From Spirogloea muscicola (Eukaryota > Streptophyta > Zygnematophyceae > Spirogloeales > Spirogloeaceae): a stretch of DNA of 51,301 nt. The position numbers and the translations under genes were made by a program. The first letter of the stretch is position 1, and each line of letters begins with the position of its first letter. Shown piece by piece: positions 21,763 to 31,961 of this stretch. The stretch is from positions 255,813-307,113 of the forward strand of contig WELB01000055.1 of assembly GCA_009602725.1 (NCBI GenBank), in the 5' to 3' direction. The notes under the pieces were generated by a model that was not told the DNA's origin, ran no database searches, and was given only the letters and a program-made list of their open reading frames with translations.

Positions 21763-22199
21763 CCAGAGTGTGTGGGAGCCGCTTCAAGGCCCACACCGCT
21801 AGGGGCGGACCTCACGAGCGTCGGGTCGCGGAGACATGTCACGTCCAGGTGACCTCGAGGGTACCGTAGAGAAGAGGAGAAGGCGCGCGGGGCGCATGAA
21901 ATGAAGTGGAGGCCAATTCAAGCCGACACAGGTACCGTAGAGTGGACATGTAACATCCACGGGCGGACCGCGAGGGACCCATAGGATGTGACGTCCACTG
22001 GCGGACCTCGAGGATACCGCAAGACAGGGGTCACGCCAAGCGGCACAACGCTGGCGTCAGAAGATAATGCGCGCGGGAGAAGACACGGAATTGGGCCGCG
22101 CGACAGAGACCACATATACGCGAGACTAGGAGGGTGATAGGAGGGTGATGCGCCCAGACGGGCGGAACGCTACACAATCTCTACGTGCTTTACCCAAGC

Positions 22200-23440
22200 C
22201 TGAAGACCTAAACCTAAGCCGTAAGTCTGGAATGGAGCCTCATGGGCAAATCTTGTAGTTGAGGCTACGAAGAAAGAGTGTCTGGGCTTGTGAAGCACAC
22301 TGGGGGTGGCGGGACTTGGAGGTCCCTCGGATACCGCTGTACTGCAGGTCTCGTATACAGCTTCGCTTGATTGTGGGAGAGAGTGAACCAGTGACCCGGT
22401 GTCAAGAGCAATGCATTGGATCCTTTGGACCTGTCCTCTTTTAGCGTTGGCCTTTACCAGCCACCTTCTTAAAATTGGGCGAGCTTCTTCGTTTTCCTGA
22501 CTACTTCACTCTGTAAACACTTGCCAAGTGGAAACTCGGCCAGAAGGGATTTACCTCTGTTGTGCTGATGTGCTGATGTGCTGCTGCGAGTTGTTTGGTC
22601 GCCCAGGGATAGATTTACAAGGAACCTGCCGACTAGTCTGCTAATGATCCTGGGAGTGATCCAATGGAAGTAGGTGGGATGGGTAGGCTGTTTCTTTACC
22701 ATGGGAAGATTTTGATTAATATCTTTCTCAATCTCTGTCTGTCTGCAGTTGACATCAAGTTGCCACTGGCAACTTACTCTTGATGAGCATAGGATTGGAT
22801 AAAAGCCACCACAGCTGGCAGGTGTAAGTAACTCCATCATCACTTAGAGGAGAATACAAGTCAGAATGCCGTGAAGCCCAATACTTGATGACAAGGTTCT
22901 TACAAGTCCTTGTTTGTGACTTACATCAGTAAAATTTACGAGGATGAGAGCACATGCATGTCATTGTGCGGTTGGCTGCAGATTGGGCAAATACATCAGA
23001 AGAGACTACCAGTGAGGCTTGAAACTCACAGTATACATTTCTGAAGCGAGTCTTCTATATAGATAATTGTACAAGATACACGGCCAAAGGAGGAAGTCAC
23101 GGTCTACCCAGAAGTCAAGATTGGCTGGGTAGACAATAATAGACCTACATACCAAGCAGGGAATTGGAGGACCACTAAAGAGCTTGGCTGGACAGCGCTA
23201 CTTGCACCTTATGGTCAAATCAATTGCACCCTTGTACACTACCAGTGGTTGTGGCAGAGATTGAAGAGCGAGCACCTCAGCCGGGTGGTGACGTGAGGAC
23301 AATGCGTGTAGGCACTGTTCTCCGGTCAGCATCAAGCTGCTGGAAAGAATTGGCTGGGCGGCTTCTGTGCAGCCTAGCATGCGCTAAGCAATAAATGGAG
23401 AACCTGAAGCTTGCCATACTTGCGGTGGCCAAGTGGGGCC
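22200..23440. repeat. Duplicated 3' flank of gene B
   Basis: Homologous to 29430-30622 (behind C) and 34612-35766 (behind D): shared strings include GCTGTACTGCAGGTCTCGTA, CTGATGTGCTGATGTGCTG, TCTACCCAGAAGTCAAGATT and GCAGGGAATTGGAGGA. It marks the far edge of the duplicated unit. No gene seen in it. Confidence 0.75.
23311..23330 (-). promoter_or_regulatory. Conserved 3'-UTR motif behind gene B
   Basis: On the gene's strand GCTGACCGGAGAACAGTGCC, 113 nt after the stop. Near-identical blocks follow C (30493-30512), E (39681-39698), F (42593-42612) and G (46652-46670). Function unknown. Confidence 0.5.
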
Positions 23441-23442
23441 AG

Positions 23443-24924
23443 CTAAGCGAGCATCTTGCGGGAAGAGACAGCGGCGCGCTGGCCTGCGTGGTGGGCGGCA
23501 GCCTTGGTGGCGCCAAATCGCGAGAATTTGCAGTCAGCGGCGAGAAGGCCAGAGGTGAGGTAGTCCTCTGGCGCGCCGTCGAGGTAGCCATAGCCGTTGG
23601 GGCCGGCAACCTGCCAGGCCTGGAGCAGCGGGCTCCACTCGCGCACGTACGCGAAGTGGCGGTCCTTCTGGTCGACCCGGAACGTCTGGCCGAGCACGCC
23701 GTGGGGGTTGGACGACAGGCCCACGGCTGACACCATGTCCACGGAGAAGTGCACGTACGCATCCAGCTCGGTGCGGAGCTCAGGGACCTCGGGCCGCAGC
23801 TTGATCACCAGGTCCGCGACGCCCACGACGGAGAGCTCGTAGCGGTCGACGTCGTCATCACCGTCCAGGCCATGGCCGAGGAAGGTGAGCGCCAAAGCGG
23901 CGTCGCGCGTCACGAAGCGCTCGCCCTCGGCGAGGCGCACAGCGCGGTCGTCGACGTGGATGGAGCGCATGTAGCCCGCGCCGCGCTCGGGCTCGGCGCC
24001 GTTGCGCGCCGCGAGGACGACGGTGTGGCCGTCGACGAGCACGCCCAGCTGCTTGATCCACGAGTACGTGGTGGGGCCCTCGACGCGGCCGTCCAGGTGC
24101 ATGTTCACCTGCAGCCTCTCGTCCGTCACTATGCAGTAGTCATTCCCAGGCGCGCCTGCAGGAGAGCAAGCGCAAGAGTTTGATCGATTAGACGTTTGCT
24201 TTGTCTTGCGGTCTGCACATGGGTTCCAGTCAGCACATACAATCACGTTCACACGTATTTCACGAAGTCAGACTCACCTGTCCGGACGCACTAACACCAT
24301 ACACGAGTCAAGCAGGAAACCAATTTGCAGCACAACATCAGAGGAGAGGGTGGGTACGCGGAGCCCACCGGTGAAGTCGAAGGCGATAGAGTCGGCGCCG
24401 GTGAAGTGAGGGTCGCCCTTGACGCCGGCGCCCTTGCACTTGGTGGAGTCCAGCGCGGCGGGCTTGAGGCAGAAGGGCCCGACGTTGTACTGCTGCTCCT
24501 TGTTGCAGTTACCGTTGGAGTCCTGGATGTTGTCGCCCGTCGTGTCGCCGTTGCTGCACGAGCCGATGACGGAGCAGGAGGAGCCGGAGGGCGCGGACAC
24601 CAGCTTGACGAAGCAGCCCTGGAACTTGTTCTGGAACGGCGCAAGCCAGTCGAAGAGGACCTCGAAGTAGCCGTTGTTATCCGTGGTGGCGGTGTAGACG
24701 GTGGAGGTCTTGGCGCCGTTGACGAGGCAGTAGGACTGCACCGTGGCGCCCTTGACGTAGGCGTCGCCCTGGCTGGCGTTGTACGTGCCAGTCCAGCAGT
24801 TGTTGCAGAAGACGACGCCGGAGCCGAACCAGGTCGCGGTGGCGGGAGCGGCGCCCAGGGCCAGCACCAGCGCCGCGGCCAGCAGCAGCGAGGCGGCGGC
24901 GCGCGGCGCGGCGGCGGCGGCCAT
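23443..24924 (-). CDS. Array gene B: secreted Ole e 1-like + root-cap/VWD-like protein
   Basis: Exons 24369-24924 and 23443-24155 with a 213-bp intron (donor GTGGGC, acceptor CTGCAG, phase 1); 422 aa, same length as A. Signal peptide of 30 residues ending in ATA. The Ole e 1-like half differs from A at about three residues, one of them in the first Cys motif (CNNCWTG instead of CNTCWTG). The root-cap/VWD half keeps GDPHFTG, DYCIVTDERLQVNMHLDG and HGVLGQTFR but differs from A at about two dozen places, and is close to C and D. Complete, no break seen. Upstream flank carries an inserted 18S rRNA fragment. Likely secreted to the wall or medium; function unknown. Confidence 0.93.
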
Positions 24925-25584
24925 GGCTTCCGTCGTGAGAGCAGAGAGGCGGGCTGCGGCTGCTGGGGGACTGGTCGACTGGGGGGGCTGGGGGAGGGAG
25001 TCGCTGGACGAGGCTGGGTTGTGGGAGCTGGTTTGCCTTTATCTACCGGCGCCGTCGGCACCTGAAGCCAGCAGAAGCTCCCTCCCATGTGCGAGACCTC
25101 TGGCCGACCAGGACGAGGCAACCGAATCCCGCCTGGCCGACGGCTCCCATGTTGTGACTTGCCGTATCCGACCCGGACGTCCTCCAAAGCCGGCGCGCCG
25201 GCTTTCCTGGCACTGCGCTGATTCTGCCGTCCCTGTGCTGCGCCAGGAGCCGCTTGCTGCACTGCCTACCTGCACTTCCGGGCGGCCGATTGCGCCTGGA
25301 CTGATAGGCCGGACGAGTAGGTCAGGCCCCTCGCGGCGGCCCGGGTCGGATCGCGCCAGGAGTTCGGTTGTCGGAGCTTGTGCTCTGGGCCCCTGTGCTT
25401 GTGAATCCACACTTCGCCCCGGCTGCCGCAAAGCGTGCCTGCGGCCTCACTTGCCAGTCGTGTCTTGACGGAACGGGGCCGCCGTCTGGGCTATAATCGA
25501 TTCTCGTCAGGGCTATAGCTATACCTGGTCTTCTGCAGGTTCTGTGGGGTTAGCATTGGAAGTAGAAGAAGTGGGCTTTTCCGA

Positions 25585-25969
25585 ATGGGTGGTGGTGCAT
25601 GGCCGTTCTTAGTTGGTGGAGTGATTTGTCTGGTTAATTCCGTTAACGAACCAGACCTCAGCCTGCTAACTAGTTACACGAAGGTTCTCCTTCCTGGCCA
25701 ACTTCTTAGAGGGACTATCGGCGTCTAGCCGATGGAAGTTTGAGGCAATAACAGGTCTGTGATGCCCTTAGATGTTCTGGGCCGCACGCGCGCTACACTG
25801 ATGAATTCTATGAGTTTATAACCTGGGCCGAAAGGTCCGGGTAATCTTTTGAAATTTCATCGTGATGGGGATAGATTATTGCAATTATTAATCTTCAACG
25901 AGGAATTCTTAGTAAGCGCGAGTAATCAGCTCGCGTTGATTACGTCCCTGCCCTTAGTACACATTGCCC
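25585..25969 (+). rRNA. 18S rRNA fragment (3' part), inserted and non-functional
   Basis: The stretch from ATGGGTGGTGGTGCATGG to the string CCCTGCCCTTAGTACACA follows nuclear small-subunit rRNA almost base for base: GTTAATTCCGTTAACGAAC, ACTTCTTAGAGGGACTAT, TTGAGGCAATAACAGGTCTG, GCCGCACGCGCGCTACACTG, GGTCCGGGTAATCTTTTGAA and GTAAGCGCGAGTAATCAGC. About 385 nt of a gene of about 1.8 kb, with a few changes in normally fixed sites, so it is a displaced copy. The matching flanks of A and C lack it. Confidence 0.93.
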
Positions 25970-26091
25970 TCTGGCTCTGGCCAGGGGACCCACTTCAACG
26001 AGCCTAGCATCTCCGACCTGCGGCTGCTTAGCAGAGCGTTCCCTGGCTGATGTCTTAGTCCTAGTCGTTAGCACTCAGGCTCCCTCAGACT

Positions 26092-26155
26092 TTGTCCATT
26101 CTTTTGGGCTGGCCTTTCCCAGCCACCGGTCAATCTGGCCGCGCTTCCTCTTAGC
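26092..26155 (+). repeat. Hairpin repeat R3
   Basis: CTTTGTCCATTCTTTTGGGC, GGGCTGGCCTTTCCCAGCC, CCGGTCAATCTGGCCGCGCT. Same order as at 32735 and 44519, and as at 18110 and 43225 in reverse. Confidence 0.7.
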
Positions 26156-27291
26156 AGAGGTTACTGAGTGATTGATCATAGTTTCCGAAGGGGGGAGAGG
26201 GCTGTGAGGGGTTCACCGGATCTCGTCGATCCAATCCACTACCAGCCACGACCACTTGGGAGGTGCCTGTGAAGATTGAAGTAGCTCTTCCGAAGGGGGC
26301 GATGGGCTTCGAAGGGCTAGCACACAAAAGAAGGACAAACGCGTGTGAAAAGCCAGCCCAAATAGATGAGGTCAGGGCGAATTCCAGGAGGAAAGCACTG
26401 TAACGTGCCAAAAGTTCAGGGCGGAACAGAGGGCGGAACGGGGCACCCGTAGACCACAATGGCTCGGATCCCGGATTTGACGGTCATCAAAGTCAGTCAC
26501 ATGGTCCGCTTTCTGTAGTCTACTGAGTATTGCGTAGCCGGATCCGCTGCAATACGAAATCGCAATCTACTCTCAAGAGAGGAGCTCGCCCATAGGAAAG
26601 AGGAGCTGGCAGAAGCCAGCCAAAAAAGAAGGAAAGTGAAGGAAAATGTAACGGCTGCTATGGATGGTTACTCAGCAACCCAATGCAAGTAGCCGGTCAC
26701 GACCATGAGCCGCACAGTGTCGCCCGCTTTCTTTGGTGAGGCCTGCCCGCCTTGGGGGTAGCCGCCCATCCCGTCCTGTAACGTAATCCGACTTTGATGA
26801 CATCATGCATGCCTTCTCGACTGCCTTTCGTGTGCTAGCGAGCCCCAGCAGACACTGGGCAACAGAATCTGTGACAATTAAAGACCATGCCTGACTCTCG
26901 CCTGACATAGAGTAGCCCAAGACATCGCACTTGTTTTGCCTGGATAGTGTACTGCCAAAGCTTGACCTCCTTCTCTCCCTTTCTTATAGGCAGTGTACTG
27001 GCTGGCTTTGGCATCCCTCCCATTTCATGCGCCTGCTTTGGAGTGTGCCTTTTCTTTCGGATGCGCTTCTCTCCCCTAGGAAGAGCTTCTAGATCTTCTG
27101 TGCCTAGACATTGTGAGTGTACCTCGGCGGAGGTCACGAGCCTTGGTCGATGTGTTTGTGACGGAGGCCTAGAAGACTTCGGCATCGACCCACATTGCTG
27201 GCCACGCTGTGGGGAGTGCTGAGCAGAGAAATTTGCAACACGACAATGGCTCCGCAGCGATAAGCTCTTACCAACCGCAAGTGAAGATTTT

Positions 27292-27600
27292 GGGTGCATG
27301 GGTCTTTGCTTTTATACCCTGCTTGAGAACATTGTTAGTCCAGGATATGCACGACGTGTACATGTGCTTCCAGCCGAGATAGGCATGCCGGCAGCATATC
27401 TGTTGCTTTTGTGCTGTCGTGTGTTGGCCTGTTTGCACCAAGCTCAGGCTCACGCTTTGTACCAGAGAGCTGGTCGAGCTTTCGAAAGTGGTGGCAGAAG
27501 GGTTTCACGTTTGCCGTCCGGTATTCGGGCATCGTATCTTTATTTGATCTCTACGTGCTGACTCGTGGTTGTAGAGCGGGTCAGCTATAGCAGCAAGTGA
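27292..27600 (+). repeat. Repeat R1, copy 4
   Basis: From GCATGGGTCTTTGCTTTTAT to GCTGACTCGTGGTTGTAGAG. It is preceded by the CACATTGCTGGCCACGCTGT block also found before copies 3 and 5, and followed by one R4 unit (27620-27666). Confidence 0.65.
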
Positions 27601-27666
27601 TGTACATCTGTAGATATGCTTGCAAATGTACTTGGCCACTCAGGCCCTCCATCACTCAGTACACGC

Positions 27667-29429
27667 TCCTTCCAGGGGCAGGCAGCGACCCCCTCCTCCC
27701 CCTACCTTCACGCCTGCTTGCACGCAGGGAGACTCAGCTGAGCGCGGCTGACAAGACGGCCCAGCCAGGGGTTCAGACCTTAGCTGTTGTCAAGGTATAA
27801 AGGGCTATAAGGATTTGCTTGGGGTCCGCTCCTCGTGCCGGACGGGCGCCGCAGCACGAGGACGATGCCCACGATGGCCACCTACAATTGACGACCCTCT
27901 GCCGCCACTCTCCATGCACTTTGTTGGGCTGGCCTCTCACAGCCATCCTCCTCTTTACTGTGCTTCTCTTCTGGAGAGCTTCTTCCACGCCGCGAGAGGG
28001 ACAAGCCGGCGACGGACTGGCCGGACTGGATCGGACCGCCAGGGACGACCGGCAACGGCGGCGGTATGCCTAGATGCGAATAAGGGAGATCGACCATGAC
28101 ATATTGAGTAACAGGAGGGAGTAAAGTAACGGGAGGCATTTTAGCACAGTCATCACATCCACACGGAAAAGGGGCGCCCGACTCTGGTCGCCTGCACTAT
28201 ATCGGCTCCCAGCTCACTAATTTAGGGGATTCAGACCATGTAATGGCCACTGCATTGGTGTGTGAGCATAATCAGCAGGAGCCGAGAGAATAAACAAACC
28301 CCTTCGGAGGAGTCCTGTCCACACCCTGGTGAGGCACCCGTCCTCGCCTTGGACCATTGCACGTTACACGGGCACGTCACAACTTCCTGCGGCACATACA
28401 GCTATCACTTGCTATTCAGAGCAGGAGGCCAGACTGAGGGGTCCCAGTGGCCCTTTACGTCGTTCACCGCTCGAATCCTTCTGCTTACTAGCGACTGCTA
28501 GCTAGACCTGACACACGCTTGTGTCCCCAGCTGCAGCTACATCTCACCAGCCTTTGCTACAAACGCCGGTGTGCTCACCTCAGCTCAAGAACAGCTGAAG
28601 ACCAGTCTGCTCTCACAAGTCCTGAAATAGTTAATTTTGAAAAACGATAACAGAACAAAGCAAACACGTGCACTTAGCTAAGGTGCTCTACCGCAGCTCG
28701 CTATCGATGCTAGACCTTCTCTTGCTTATTGTAATGGCCACTTGCCTTAGAGCAATCTGCTGTAGAAACTATACAAGCTAAAGCTTGTACGCCTATCTGT
28801 GCCCACCACATGAACACAGTGTACAGGCTGAGGCGCTTTGCTTCACGATCAGGCTTATACGCTTGCCTGCTTCACCTGACTCGCTTGTGCCAATGCTCTT
28901 AGCTCGACCAGCAACCTCTTATTTCGACGTGTGCTTCTGTCACGAGTTCCAGGTGCTGCAATTGTCACATGAGAGACCAAGTGTATCAGTCACACATATT
29001 GTGGTACGATCATATCAATTGCATGCGTCTACTATCAATCTTGCAGTCAAGGCACTGTGAGCAAGGCCTGCACGATTACTCAGGTAGCAATAGGCAGCCA
29101 TGGAAAGGTCGGTGCCGCTTGTAAACCCATCCCGGCAGCACCGTGGGTCTTGGTCGCAGGGGAACATTTGGCCGTTAAGAAGTGCAACTAAAGCTGCAAA
29201 TGGAAAGCACCTGCTCAGGTTAAGCTTATGGTATCGGCTCTTTAGAGGCCAATAGTCGGCTGACTGAAGTTCACCCGAATGCCTTCGCCACGTAGCATGC
29301 CTACTGAATGATGCGACCTCGTGCTTATTGTACGAAGACGCAGTTGGGACCCCGGCAATTGGTAAGCAACTTAGGGTTGCAGCGCGCTTAATAGCTGCAG
29401 GAGACTGTGGCTGCAGGTTGCTTCAATGC
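27667..29429. other. Extra 1.8 kb between units B and C, nothing recognised
   Basis: This stretch has no counterpart between units A-B or C-D. It contains one GGGCTGGCCTCTCACAGCC hairpin (27926-27944) and short open frames without motifs. It could be an insertion or older sequence lost elsewhere. Confidence 0.45.
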
Positions 29430-30622
29430 AACGTAAATCTGGAAGGGAACGTCAAGGGAGGACCATGCGATTTGGGCTAAGTAGGAAGAGTAGCTGGATT
29501 GTGTTGCACACTTGGGGGGGTGGCGGGATTAGAGCTCCCTCAGATATTGCTGTACTGTAGGTCTCATATACAGCTTCGTTGGATTCTGGGGAAGAATGAA
29601 GTAGTGACCCCGTGTCAAGAGCGTTGGATCCTTCTGACTAGTTTCATTGCGGAAGATATTGACTAGTGGAAACTCCGCCAGTAGGGGTCTACCTCTGATG
29701 TGCTGATGTGCTGAAGTGCTGATTTGCTGCTACGAGGTTTTTTGTTGCCCAGGGATACGATACACAAGGAATTTGCCAAGTAGTCTGCTAATGAGTCTGA
29801 CTAGTCCAGAGGAGGTTGTGGGGTCGGTAACTTTGTACTTACAACGATGGGAGGTTTTCAACGATGGGGGATTTTGAGTAAAATATTTTGTCAATGTCTG
29901 TGATTCTGCAGTTTGATTCAGGTTGCCACGGGCCAGATTTCTTGATGAGTATGACAATCTGGATGAAAGCCACCACAGTGGGCAGCGAAAAGTAACATCA
30001 TCACTCAGAGAAATACAATCGAGTCAGAATGTCGCGAAGCCCAGTCACTTGAACAAGATTCTTACGTCCTTATATGTCTGACCGCAGTGAATAACAAGAG
30101 GATGAGAGCAAAGCATGTCATTATGCGGTTGGCTGCAATCTGGGCAAGTACTTCAAAACAAACCTCCAACTAGGCTTGTGTTACGGATATATAAAGGTAT
30201 ACTTGGTAGGAGTTTTTGTACGGATACATGGATCTTAAAAAATCTATATTATACAAGATACACGGCCAACGGAGGAAGTCACGGTCTACCCAGAAGTCAA
30301 GATTGGCTGGGTAGACAGTATTAGACCTACATACCAAGCAGGGAATTGGAGGACCACTAAGGAGCTTGTCGCGACAGCGCCACTTGCACCTTATGGTCAA
30401 ATCAACTGCACCCTTGTACACTACCAGTGGTGGTGGCAGAGATTGAAGAGCGAGCACCTCAGCCGGGTGGTGACGTGAGGACAATGCGTGTAGGCACTGT
30501 TCTCCGGTCAGCATCAAGTTGCTGGAACGAATAGGCTGGGCGGCTTCTGTGCAGCCTAGCATGCGCTAAGCAATAAATGGAGAACCTGAAGCTTGCCGTA
30601 CTTGCGGTGGCCAAGTGGGGCC
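29430..30622. repeat. Duplicated 3' flank of gene C
   Basis: Homologous to 22200-23440 and 34612-35766. The last 350 bp before the gene are nearly identical to B; further out it is more diverged and has small insertions. Confidence 0.75.
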
Positions 30623-30624
30623 AG

Positions 30625-31342
30625 CTAAGCGAGCATCTTGCGGGAAGAGACAGCGGCGCGCTGGCCTGCGTGGTGGGCGGCAGCCTTGGTGGCGCCAAAT
30701 CGCGAGAATTTGCAGTCAGCGGCGAGAAGGCCAGAGGTGAGGTAGTCCTCTGGCGCGCCGTCGAGGTAGCCATAGCCGTTGGGGCCGGCAACCTGCCAGA
30801 CCTGGAGCAGCGGGCTCCACTCGCGCACGTACGCGAAGTGGCGGTCCTTCTGGTCGACCCGGAACGTCTGGCCGAGCACGCCGTGGGGGTTGGACGACAG
30901 GCCCACGGCTGACACCATGTCCACGGAGAAGTGCACGTACGCATCCAGCTCGGTGCGGAGCTCAGGGACCTCGGGCCGCAGCTTGATCACCAGGTCCGCG
31001 ACGCCCACGACGGAGAGCTCGTAGCGGTCGACGTCGTCATCACCGTCCAGGCCATGGCCGAGGAAGGTGAGCGCCAAAGCGGCGTCGCGCGTCACGAAGC
31101 GCTCGCCCTCGGCGAGGCGCACAGCGCGGTCGTCGACGTGGATGGAGCGCATGTAGCCCGCGCCGCGCTCGGGCTCGGCGCCGTTGCGCGCCGCGAGGAC
31201 GACGGTGTGGCCGTCGACGAGCACGCCCAGCTGCTTGATCCACGAGTACGTGGTGGGGCCCTCGACGCGGCCGTCCAGGTGCATGTTCACCTGCAGCCTC
31301 TCGTCCGTCACCATGCAGTAGTCATTCCCAGGCGCGCCTGCA
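30625..31342 (-). CDS. Array gene C, exon 2 only (exon 1 lost in an assembly gap)
   Basis: Exon 2 (30625-31337) has the standard 713 nt and encodes the root-cap/VWD-like part from GAPGNDYC onwards, with HGVLGQTFR and the ending SRKMLA; CTGCA of the acceptor follows at 31338-31342, then the gap. The protein differs from B's exon 2 at one or two residues. The signal peptide and Ole e 1-like half would lie in the N run. In A and B the distance from the acceptor to the homologous leader is about 820 bp, against 619 N, so the gap length is probably an estimate or the copy is shorter. Whether C is a whole gene cannot be told. Confidence 0.85.
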
Positions 31343-31961
31343 NNNNNNNNNNNNNNNNNNNNNNNNNNNNNNNNNNNNNNNNNNNNNNNNNNNNNNNNNN
31401 NNNNNNNNNNNNNNNNNNNNNNNNNNNNNNNNNNNNNNNNNNNNNNNNNNNNNNNNNNNNNNNNNNNNNNNNNNNNNNNNNNNNNNNNNNNNNNNNNNNN
31501 NNNNNNNNNNNNNNNNNNNNNNNNNNNNNNNNNNNNNNNNNNNNNNNNNNNNNNNNNNNNNNNNNNNNNNNNNNNNNNNNNNNNNNNNNNNNNNNNNNNN
31601 NNNNNNNNNNNNNNNNNNNNNNNNNNNNNNNNNNNNNNNNNNNNNNNNNNNNNNNNNNNNNNNNNNNNNNNNNNNNNNNNNNNNNNNNNNNNNNNNNNNN
31701 NNNNNNNNNNNNNNNNNNNNNNNNNNNNNNNNNNNNNNNNNNNNNNNNNNNNNNNNNNNNNNNNNNNNNNNNNNNNNNNNNNNNNNNNNNNNNNNNNNNN
31801 NNNNNNNNNNNNNNNNNNNNNNNNNNNNNNNNNNNNNNNNNNNNNNNNNNNNNNNNNNNNNNNNNNNNNNNNNNNNNNNNNNNNNNNNNNNNNNNNNNNN
31901 NNNNNNNNNNNNNNNNNNNNNNNNNNNNNNNNNNNNNNNNNNNNNNNNNNNNNNNNNNNNN
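31343..31961. other. Assembly gap (619 N)
   Basis: Bordered on the left by the splice acceptor of gene C and on the right by 26 consecutive G (31962-31987). The G homopolymer and near-identical neighbouring copies explain the failed assembly. Confidence 0.99.

Larger units (their letters stand above)
19443..22174. mobile_element. Composite element with long terminal inverted repeats
   Basis: The left arm (about 19444-19790) and right arm (about 21764-22173) are inverted copies, more than 330 bp long, with outer ends GTAGCGTTCC / GGAACGCTAC. CAATC flanks both sides (19438-19442 and 22175-22179), which fits a 5-bp target duplication. The uninterrupted target is at about 34568-34595 (GCATCAGTCAAGCAATCTC). 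Inside lie a retrotransposon remnant (19906-21104) and a second palindrome (21078-21762). No transposase recognised, so it would be non-autonomous. Long TIRs, TGT...ACA-like ends and a 5-bp duplication recall Ginger-type elements, but the superfamily is not established. Confidence 0.75.
24925..27291. other. 5' flank of gene B, with 18S fragment and hairpin repeats
   Basis: Homologous in order to the flanks of A and C: G-runs near the start codon (24977-25000), the TGGTCTTCTGCAGGTTCTGT block (25529-25548), then the inserted rRNA fragment, the CCGACCTGCGGCTGC block (26011), an R3 hairpin (26092-26155), and the TAGCCGGTCACG block (26690). No gene recognised. Confidence 0.6.
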
